Assembly: GCF_036194065.1 (NCBI RefSeq)
Contig: NZ_CP108095.1
Location: 2,108,001-2,172,000, forward strand
Source of the DNA: Streptomyces sp. NBC_00239
GTDB taxonomy: Bacteria; Actinomycetota; Actinomycetes; Streptomycetales; Streptomycetaceae
Length of the DNA stretch: 64,000 nucleotides
Direction: 5' to 3'
A program made the translations under genes and the position numbers. How positions within the stretch are numbered: position 1 is the first letter of the stretch; each line of letters begins with the position of its first letter. The notes beneath the pieces were generated by a model that was not told where the DNA came from, searched no databases, and was given only the letters and a program-made list of their open reading frames with translations. Of the stretch, positions 40,912 through 46,151 are shown in pieces.

Positions 40912-41505
40912 CTACTGCGTCAGCGTGGTGATCACCGCGGAGAGGTCCGCGAGGATGGACGGGCAAGAGCCGTGTCGGCGGCCCGTCATTGCGATGTATC
41001 GGCCCGTCCCGTAGATCTCTACGGCCGTGCCGTCGGGGCGTCGGATGCGTCGTCCCTGTCGGACGTCAGCACGGCCCCAGATGTGCAGCCCATCTCCGGA
41101 CGGGGAGACCTCTACGTAGGTGGTCCCCGCGTCGCGGACGATGGCTGCGGCCCACGGCGCCAGACGGCCCGTGAGGGAGTTGAGACAGTGGTCCAGGTCG
41201 ATACAGACGATGTCGTCGTCCTCATTGAGCACGAAGCCCAGACCAGCGCCGACCGTCGAAGCGGCGGCGTCGGTGTAGCTGCTCCAGGTCCGCGGGTTAG
41301 TCGACGATGCGGCCTTGCCGGCCACGGTCAGCGGGACCTTGTCCGCGGAGCGTCGGATCCACCTGTCGAGGGTCGTCAGCTCAACGGGGAGCGTTGTTAC
41401 TCGCGAGCGTGAGAGCGCCTTGCGGCAACGAGGGGAGCAAGTGCGCGCGTGCGAGCGAGCCATGATCGGCATCTCCGCCGGGCACATCACACACGTCCGC
41501 TTCAT
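40912..41505 (-). CDS. Zinc-finger protein with archaeo-eukaryotic primase-like domain, 197 aa
   Basis: A 197-residue protein. An N-terminal four-cysteine finger (C5, C8, C23, C27) is followed by a domain with CIDLDHC (D103, D105) and VEVSPSGDGLHIWG (131-144), the DxD and sGxGxH signatures of the PrimPol/bifunctional primase N-terminal family. There is no helicase part. As a second primase-like gene beside the terminase genes, it may be an accessory primase or a packaging-related DNA-binding factor. ATG 41505 has no clear ribosome site. Confidence 0.65.
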   Translation of the reverse strand: MKRTCVMCPAEMPIMARSHARTCSPRCRKALSRSRVTTLPVELTTLDRWIRRSADKVPLTVAGKAASSTNPRTWSSYTDAAASTVGAGLGFVLNEDDDIVCIDLDHCLNSLTGRLAPWAAAIVRDAGTTYVEVSPSGDGLHIWGRADVRQGRRIRRPDGTAVEIYGTGRYIAMTGRRHGSCPSILADLSAVITTLTQ

Positions 41506-41750
41506 GGGTTCATCGTAGTGGGGGCGCGTCACACTTTCAAGCCTCTCACCTGCACCGATAATGCCGTCGACCATGGCGGCCGGTCACGCTTTCGCGGCAG
41601 GGTCGGTGCTTGAATGCCCCGGGAAGGGCACACGCAGCCACCTCCCGACCTCCCAAAGGGCGGCCCGAAACGGCTCGCTCCAGATCCCCCAGACCCGTAC
41701 AGACAGCGAAGACCAGCACCTGTACGGTCTTCAAGATTTCCGGTCGGGGG
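41506..41750. other. Non-coding region, possible packaging site or terminator
   Basis: A 245-base non-coding stretch between the primase-like gene and the gene at 41751, in the HNH-terminase region where cos sites usually lie. It holds an inverted repeat with arms around CGTACAG (41692-41702) and CTGTACGG (41722-41732) and a G/C cluster GGGGGTCACCCCCC near 41743-41757. No overhang can be named from sequence. Confidence 0.35.
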
Positions 41751-42020
41751 TCACCCCCCTGGGGTGCCGCTCTCGATCTTGGCTGCGAAGCCGGCGCGGG
41801 GCTCTCGACGGTCACCGTCGGCCAGTGCTCCGCGTATCTCCAGGCGGCTCGGGACGAGCGTCAGCGTCACTGTGGTCACGCTTCCACCGCTCCTCGCCCT
41901 CACCTTCGGCGCTCCTGCGAGTCTGCCGACGTCGACGCCGTTCACCAGTACGCGCGTGATGGTCACGCCTTCCTCGCCCGTGTCGTCGTCCTCCAGCAGC
42001 ACCACGTGTGAGCCTGCCAT
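41751..42020 (-). CDS. Hypothetical protein, 89 aa
   Basis: An 89-residue beta-rich protein (MAGSHVVLLEDDDTGEEGVT, VTTVTLTLVPSRLEIRGALA). Coupled to the HNH gene by TGATG. Its small-barrel pattern recalls head-fibre or decoration domains, but this is a guess. Confidence 0.55.
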   Translation of the reverse strand: MAGSHVVLLEDDDTGEEGVTITRVLVNGVDVGRLAGAPKVRARSGGSVTTVTLTLVPSRLEIRGALADGDRREPRAGFAAKIESGTPGG

Positions 42021-42325
42021 CAGTCCTCCAGTGCCGGGTGTGTAGGACGTGGGCGCTGTGTGCGCACGCGTGTGAGAGCGGCTGCTGTGCCGCCCTCTGT
42101 GCTGCTCTTGTGCGTGTGGTGCCATGGACACAGCAGCTGAAGGTTCTCGTCACTGTGGTCGTCACCAGGCTCTATGTGGTCCACGTCCGTGCCTGGTAGG
42201 GCACACCGTCGACCGTCGCTGTACCGCGCCACGCACACACCACCGTCACGTCGGATGATCCTGCGCCTGATGCGCGGCCAGTCGGCCGGCAGGCGGCGCC
42301 TGCGTGTACTTCCCTCCCACGCCAT
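42020..42325 (-). CDS. HNH endonuclease
   Basis: A 101-residue HNH nuclease: C31 and C41 with C66-x-x-H form a structural zinc site, and DVDHIEPG (D49, H50), N61 and HH (69-70) are the HNH residues. Phages with cos packaging often need such an enzyme together with the terminase for DNA cutting, and it lies upstream of the terminase genes here. GGGAGGGCGT precedes ATG 42325; longer in-frame starts overlap the divergent gene. Confidence 0.8.
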   Translation of the reverse strand: MAWEGSTRRRRLPADWPRIRRRIIRRDGGVCVARYSDGRRCALPGTDVDHIEPGDDHSDENLQLLCPWHHTHKSSTEGGTAAALTRVRTQRPRPTHPALED

Positions 42326-42365
42326 ACGCCCTCCCTGTGGGGTAGCACTGGCGTACGCTCGCGCC

Positions 42366-42605
42366 ATGTTGAAGAAGCTGTTGGGGAAGCTCGCCGTCCC
42401 ACCCATCCACGAGGCCGCTCAGGCGGCGTGGGACCGTGGGGACACCGTGTTCATCCGGAAGGCACACCCCAGCCCGACGAAGCAGGACCGGGACATAGCC
42501 GAAGCTGTCCAGCGGGTCACTGCCATCGGGTGGGATCTGCGGGCGTCGGACTGGGAAGGCGCCGGACTGAGCCGGCACGTCACCCTCACCTTCACGCGTC
42601 CCTGA
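42366..42605 (+). CDS. Small plus-strand protein, 79 aa
   Basis: A 79-residue basic protein (MLKKLLGKLAVPPIHEAAQA) read rightward, divergent from the HNH gene. A TACGCT hexamer lies just upstream of the ATG, with no ribosome site, as in leaderless Streptomyces transcripts. It ends at the bidirectional terminator 42612-42652. The clean ATG, coding-like composition (SWEG, HVTLTFTRP) and private terminator favour a real gene that may be expressed in the lysogen. Confidence 0.5.
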   Translation: MLKKLLGKLAVPPIHEAAQAAWDRGDTVFIRKAHPSPTKQDRDIAEAVQRVTAIGWDLRASDWEGAGLSRHVTLTFTRP

Positions 42606-42611
42606 CGTAGC

Positions 42612-42652
42612 TCAGCCCCACACGCGGGAGCGTTCCTCCGCGGCGGGGCTGA
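42612..42652. terminator. Bidirectional terminator between convergent genes
   Basis: TCAGCCCC/GGGGCTGA outer stem with a further CGCGGGAG/CTCCGCG-type inner stem, placed between the stops of the rightward gene (42605) and the leftward beta-helix gene (42657). Confidence 0.7.
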
Positions 42653-42656
42653 AGTC

Positions 42657-43781
42657 CTACTTGATTCCGTCTCCGTCGTTCACGTGGACGATGGGCGGCG
42701 CCCCGAGGGCGTTCGCTCCGTCGACGACGAGGAAGCGCTCACGGGTCCGGTTGTTCTCCCGCGTGCATCCGTCGTAGACGACGCGCTGACGCGGGGTTGG
42801 TGCCGTCTGGCGGTAGGCATGCCGGCCGACGAGATCGCAGCTCCGGTAGCTCACGCCGCCGGGATTCGTGTACTCGTGGGCAACGAGTAGCGTGGAGAAG
42901 GCCTTGAAGCCGTTCGCCGTGTCGCTGACTCCGTCGAAGACGATGTGTCCGCCGTTCCACGCGCTCTTGATGACCTGGCTCGTGGGGTGCCTCAGTTCGA
43001 AGCGAGTCCCTCGCACGTTCAGGTGCTGCACCGCGTCGGCGTGGCCGGCGGTCGGCATGTGGAAGAACCGGCTCGTCGTCCCGTCCGGCTTCTGCCCCTT
43101 GATGATGGCCGACCCGCCGTCGACGGTAATGAAACCGCCGCGCTGGGCCCGCACGAAATCACCGTGGTCGTACTCGACCTTGCAGTCACGGAAGCTGTAG
43201 TTGAGGAACTGGTCCTGGCTCTTGGTCGCTGGCGTCTGCCCGATGTCGAGGAAGGCCGTCCCGTAACTGCCGTTGATGTGGCAGTTGTTCCACCACATCT
43301 CCGAGTTGCAGTTGCTCGTCTCCGGCCCGTCCAGGCCGACGCCGTACGCCCACGAGCCGCGCCACTCGACGTTGTCCCAGCCCCAGTCCTGCGCACCGCC
43401 GGTACTGAGCGAGCGGAGGTATGAGGCCTGCGAGTTCGTCGAGCGGAACGAGCAGTCACGGAAGCGCACGCCCATCCAACGATCGTTGTTCACGAGCAGC
43501 GGCTCCGCGCCGGTCATGACGATCTCGCTCGCCCGCTTGCCCAGCCCGCGCACCGTCAGTCCCTGCGCGCGTCCTGGCGCCGGCTGCAAGATGGTGCCGC
43601 TGACCGTGTACGAGCGCGTCAGGAGGACGCTCACCGTCGCGACGGGAACGCCTCCGCCCTCGTCGCGCCGTAGCCGGCGGTCGACCTCAGCGAAGAGACC
43701 GCGGAAGGCGTTGGTGTCGTCACGGTCGGTGGGGCTGCGGAAGTCGTCGGGTCTGAGGAAGGACAGGGCAGGAGTCGTCAT
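42657..43781 (-). CDS. Beta-helix protein, probable tailspike or surface depolymerase
   Basis: A 374-residue protein whose core (about 70-340) is a run of short strands with repeated N/G turns (VNNDRWMGVRFRDCSFRSTN, NCHINGSYGTAF, GGSAIIKGQK), typical of right-handed beta-helices such as pectate lyases and tailspikes. The N-terminal 60 residues (FLRPDDFRSPTDRDDTNAFR) may be the attachment domain. It lies away from the other tail genes, next to the tRNA cluster. No catalytic residues can be named with safety. Confidence 0.65.
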   Translation of the reverse strand: MTTPALSFLRPDDFRSPTDRDDTNAFRGLFAEVDRRLRRDEGGGVPVATVSVLLTRSYTVSGTILQPAPGRAQGLTVRGLGKRASEIVMTGAEPLLVNNDRWMGVRFRDCSFRSTNSQASYLRSLSTGGAQDWGWDNVEWRGSWAYGVGLDGPETSNCNSEMWWNNCHINGSYGTAFLDIGQTPATKSQDQFLNYSFRDCKVEYDHGDFVRAQRGGFITVDGGSAIIKGQKPDGTTSRFFHMPTAGHADAVQHLNVRGTRFELRHPTSQVIKSAWNGGHIVFDGVSDTANGFKAFSTLLVAHEYTNPGGVSYRSCDLVGRHAYRQTAPTPRQRVVYDGCTRENNRTRERFLVVDGANALGAPPIVHVNDGDGIK

Positions 43782-43802
43782 CGGGTCCTCGTCGGTGTCA
43801 GA

Positions 43803-44042
43803 TCACCAGAGTTCCCACTGGACACTGTGGCGCGTCCTCGTCGGCTCCGGCTCGATGTCGTGGGCAAGCGCCGTGCGCTCGTAGGCCCGCACCGAACCCC
43901 AGTAGAGCCGGCGCCAGTAACGCGTGCGCCACCTGCCGCCGTTGCTCGTGTGCCAGCGCCATTCAGGGCCGGTGTAGTCGCCTGTACGCTGCGCCTCATC
44001 GCGGATCTCCCGCCACGGGCGGTGTGCGCGGGTGCGACTCAC
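43803..44042 (-). CDS. Hypothetical Arg/Trp-rich protein, 79 aa
   Basis: A 79-residue basic protein with many Arg and Trp residues (GRWRTRYWRRLYWGSVRAYE). GAGGGGGC precedes GTG 44042. It ends 22 bases before the beta-helix gene. Not recognised; the charge suggests nucleic-acid contact. Confidence 0.55.
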   Translation of the reverse strand: MSRTRAHRPWREIRDEAQRTGDYTGPEWRWHTSNGGRWRTRYWRRLYWGSVRAYERTALAHDIEPEPTRTRHSVQWELW

Positions 44043-44062
44043 TCAGCCCCCTCGTTCTGTTG

Positions 44063-44134
44063 TCGGGACGGCAGGATTCGAACCTGCGGCCACCCGGTCC
44101 CAAACCGGGTGCGCTACCTCTGCGCCACGTCCCG
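44063..44134 (-). tRNA. tRNA-Pro (anticodon UGG)
   Basis: Complete cloverleaf: acceptor CGGGACG/CGTCCCG, D stem GCGC/GCGC, anticodon arm CCCGG-TTTGGGA-CCGGG, T arm GCAGG-TTCGAAT-CCTGC, discriminator A. First base C as in bacterial tRNA-Pro. CCA is not encoded. Confidence 0.9.
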
Positions 44135-44194
44135 CGGTATGCTCGCTACTGAGCCCGGCCGTCCATTATTCGGCCGGGCTCACTGCTGAATTGG

Positions 44195-44257
44195 GGACGC
44201 GCCCGGCATCGAACCGGAGCAGCTACCTGACCCCGTAACGGTCACGCGCCCTCGTCC
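44195..44257 (-). tRNA. tRNA-like element without a D arm (anticodon reads UAC, Val)
   Basis: A possible 63-base remnant: acceptor GGACGAG/CGCGTCC with one mismatch, anticodon-like arm TGACC-GTTACGG-GGTCA and T arm TCCGG-TTCGATG-CCGGG. Only six bases lie between acceptor and anticodon arm, so the D arm is missing. Either a decayed tRNA-Val or a non-canonical tRNA-like RNA. Confidence 0.35.
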
Positions 44258-44348
44258 GGACCGTGAAGCCCGGGTGTTGGCCGTCGCGCCACGGTGCCAG
44301 CACCGAAGCCCCAGCCTCTGACACCCGGTCCCCGAGTACGTCAGCCGA

Positions 44349-44504
44349 TCAGCTCCCCCAGCCACCTCCGCACATCGCGCGCAGGACGTCGAGGGCACGG
44401 CGGCGCATCTCCTCATCCCCGGAGAGAACAGCCGTGAGAGCAAGGGCGGTTACGAGGGCAGCAAGTGCCGTCAGGGCCGCCGCGTACGTTGCGGTCGCTT
44501 CCAT
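44349..44504 (-). CDS. Small membrane protein, 51 aa
   Basis: A 51-residue protein with one hydrophobic helix (YAAALTALAALVTALALTAV) and a charged C-terminal tail (GDEEMRRRALDVLRAM). It lies directly behind the two palindromes at 44545-44571. Single-helix phage proteins near the att end are often prophage-expressed. No ribosome site is visible before ATG 44504. Confidence 0.55.
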   Translation of the reverse strand: MEATATYAAALTALAALVTALALTAVLSGDEEMRRRALDVLRAMCGGGWGS

Positions 44505-44544
44505 GGCTCGACGCTACAACGCGTGGCCATGAGGTTACAAATAG

Positions 44545-44571
44545 TGAGAATTCTCAAAATGAGGATCCTCA
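44545..44571 (-). promoter_or_regulatory. Tandem palindromes TGAGAATTCTCA and TGAGGATCCTCA
   Basis: Two perfect 12-base palindromes of the form TGAGRATYCTCA, 15 bases centre to centre, 41 bases upstream of the small membrane gene and just downstream of tRNA-Thr. The pair looks like a dimer-binding operator. Confidence 0.55.
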
Positions 44572-44584
44572 AAACTGAGGAGAG

Positions 44585-44656
44585 AGCCCCCGGCAGGATT
44601 CGAACCTGCGACGTCCGCTTTACGAGAGCGGCGCTCTTCCGCTGAGCTACGGAGGC
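44585..44656 (-). tRNA. tRNA-Thr (anticodon CGU)
   Basis: Cloverleaf with acceptor GCCTCCG/CGGGGGC, D arm GCTC-AGCGGAA-GAGC, anticodon arm CCGCT-CTCGTAA-AGCGG, T arm GCAGG-TTCGAAT-CCTGC. CCA not encoded. Confidence 0.92.
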
Positions 44657-44755
44657 ATTCGTTCATCGGCGTCCAAGCACGACGCTGCGGCTTGCTCTAC
44701 GTCGGCCGGCTCCAGCATGCTGAAGGCACGACCCCCTCATGGTGACCGCGTCGCC

Positions 44756-44822
44756 GGAGCCTCACCACGTGTTGCAGCACGGAGGCTCCAGGGCCGTCCT
44801 GAATACACTTCGGGACGGCCCT
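44756..44822. terminator. Two adjacent hairpins
   Basis: GGAGCCTC/GAGGCTCC (44756-44789) is followed at once by AGGGCCGTCC/GGACGGCCCT (44790-44822), the latter with TTTC on the plus side. They divide the tRNA cluster between Thr and Asp. Confidence 0.6.
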
Positions 44823-44880
44823 TTCTGCGACTCCGGCCGGTACGGTGGACGCCCACACAGACACGGCCAAGGGGGACTCC

Positions 44881-45051
44881 ATGAGCGAGCAATTCACAGA
44901 CGAGGCGCTTGACGCACTCCTCACACGGACCCATAACGCCCTGTTGGACGTCGTCAACGACACCGTGGCCATCCAGGCGTCACGTGAAGCGCTCCCGACC
45001 GGACTCGAACCGGCGGCCCTCCGCTCGACAGGCGGACGCTCTGACCACTGA
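44881..45051 (+). CDS. Possible plus-strand ORF overlapping tRNA-Asp, 56 aa
   Basis: A 56-codon frame (MSEQFTDEALDALLTRTHNA) with GGGGGA seven bases before the ATG. The first 36 codons look coding. The last 20 are antisense to tRNA-Asp, which weakens the case; it could be the residue of a gene interrupted by tRNA acquisition. Confidence 0.3.
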   Translation: MSEQFTDEALDALLTRTHNALLDVVNDTVAIQASREALPTGLEPAALRSTGGRSDH

Positions 45052-45062
45052 GCTACGGGAGC
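44990..45062 (-). tRNA. tRNA-Asp (anticodon GUC)
   Basis: Acceptor GCTCCCG/CGGGAGC, D arm GCTC/GAGC, anticodon arm TCCGC-CTGTCGA-GCGGA, T arm GCCGG-TTCGAGT-CCGGT, discriminator G as expected for tRNA-Asp. Confidence 0.92.
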
Positions 45063-45116
45063 CGAAGCTCCAGCGCGGCAGACCCCTGTACGCCAGGGCG
45101 GGACGCGTCGGAGCCG

Positions 45117-45187
45117 TCCCTCCGCCCGGAGTCGAACCGGGATGACCGCGACCACAACGCGGCGCTCTACCGCTGAGCTACGAAAGG
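45117..45187 (-). tRNA. tRNA-His (anticodon GUG)
   Basis: Acceptor CCTTTCG/CGGAGGG with two G-T pairs, D arm GCTC/GAGC, anticodon arm CCGCG-TTGTGGT-CGCGG, T arm CCCGG-TTCGACT-CCGGG. The extra 5' G typical of tRNA-His is not evident (the base before is A), which is unusual. Confidence 0.8.
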
Positions 45188-45403
45188 TGCGATTTAACCA
45201 CGTGTGATAAAGTCCGCTGGGTGAAGAGTCAGAAATGCCATATGGCTGTAGCAAATGGCGAGGAATGCGCTCCTTCGCGCCTATTCCGCATCACTACATC
45301 CACAGGCACCGTCATCCATTCTTGTACCAGCCCGTATCACTTCACGTTCGCTAGCATGTCCATGATGGACGACGCCCCAATCACGATCGAAGAAGTCGGT
45401 GCG

Positions 45404-45477
45404 CGGTCCCGGGAGGACTCGAACCTCCACCCTCCGGGTTCGTAGCCCGGCGCTCTATCCGTTCAAGCTACGGAACC
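45404..45477 (-). tRNA. tRNA-Arg (anticodon ACG)
   Basis: Acceptor GGTTCCG/CGGGACC, D arm GCTTGAACGGATAGAGC, anticodon arm CCGGG-CTACGAA-CCCGG, T arm GGAGG-TTCGAGT-CCTCC, discriminator G. Confidence 0.9.
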
Positions 45478-45488
45478 ATTGACGAGAC

Positions 45489-45576
45489 GTCGCGGACGGG
45501 ATTTGAACCCGCGACACATCGCAGGGCCGACCCGCAGGTCCCCCGCGATTGCTCTTCCTGACTGAGCTACCGCGCA
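45489..45576 (-). tRNA. Abnormal tRNA-like element with enlarged anticodon arm
   Basis: Clear D arm (GCTC/GAGC) and T arm (GCGGG-TTCAAAT-CCCGT), inner five acceptor pairs intact but the outer two mismatched. The central arm does not fold normally: ATCGC pairs with GCGAT around a 22-base loop containing a second GACC-TGCG-GGTC hairpin. No anticodon can be assigned. An insertion, an unusual class or a pseudogene are all possible. Confidence 0.45.
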
Positions 45577-45809
45577 AGCGTGCGCACGCTCCGTCTCGTC
45601 GCGATCCTCCGTCGCCCGGGTTCCAACCGGTGACCGTCCTCCACGGACGGTGTGGCGCAGATGCCATGCGACAGAAGTCATGGAACAGCCGGCGTCGCTT
45701 CAACCGTGCTCTACCCGGAGGAGAGTGCGGGGAGCACAGGAGCGACGCCGGCCGTCAGAGGGAGTGGACCGTCCGCCAATCGCGACGGTCGCCGTCCTGC
45801 CCTCTACTA

Positions 45810-45843
45810 CTGTTATGGGGTCACGATCAGGGTTTGGTGATCT
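45810..45843 (-). promoter_or_regulatory. Early-promoter-like repeat, copy 4 (leftward, divergent)
   Basis: Minus-strand CCCTGATCGTGACCCCATAA, with the TGATCGT and CCCCATAACA core of the other copies but a shifted left part. It faces the tRNA cluster, 233 bases upstream of its first element. Least conserved copy. Confidence 0.5.
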
Positions 45844-45883
45844 TGACGCCTCCACCCCGCTGCGGGTGTGCGGCCGGTGCCAG

Positions 45884-45963
45884 AAGTGCCAAACAAACAC
45901 ACACTTTCCTTTTTATCTATACGCGTTAGAGAGAAAAGGAAAGTGGGGGTTAGAAGCGCACTT
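45884..45963. terminator. Long pyrimidine-rich inverted repeat, copy 2
   Basis: Arms 45884-45918 and 45928-45963 start and end in AAGTGC/GCACTT, contain ACTTTCCTTTT and leave a short loop with ACGCGT, all as in the copy at 14797-14877. It follows the integrase stop and precedes the promoter-like motif. Probable terminator of integrase transcription and insulator of the tRNA operon. Confidence 0.65.
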
Positions 45964-46151
45964 TGAGCACCGGGTCGACGTTCTGCGCTACGCAGAGCGA
46001 CGGAACGCCATCCTTTGTGACGCTACGCCACCCGCGCCAGACCCCAGAGGGCGGAGGCGGGGGTGCGACGGGACTGGAAAGGGTTGTGGACGCAAGCCCT
46101 CGACGCGGCGGAGGGGGCGAGGGAGGCTTGCGTCGTTACCAACTCGTTACC

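Larger units (their letters stand above)
45577..46151. other. Non-coding region between tRNA cluster and integrase
   Basis: 575 bases without a convincing gene. It holds a T-loop-like segment near 45620-45640 that does not make a full tRNA, the promoter-like motif at 45810-45843 and the long inverted repeat at 45884-45963. The remainder (45964-46151) shows only GC-rich sequence with a GAGGGGGCGAGG stretch. Confidence 0.6.

Noticed and set aside
44180..44443. Minus-strand frame of 87 codons over the D-armless tRNA-like element
   Set aside because: It conflicts with the better-supported 51-residue membrane protein frame and has Arg/Ser-rich shadow composition.
45355..45445. Small plus-strand ORF between tRNA-His and tRNA-Arg
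   Set aside because: Its second half is antisense to tRNA-Arg, there is no ribosome site and no coding-like composition.
45602..45680. Possible further tRNA
   Set aside because: A T-loop-like and an anticodon-like stem are present, but there is no D arm, no pairing acceptor and the T loop lacks the conserved C.
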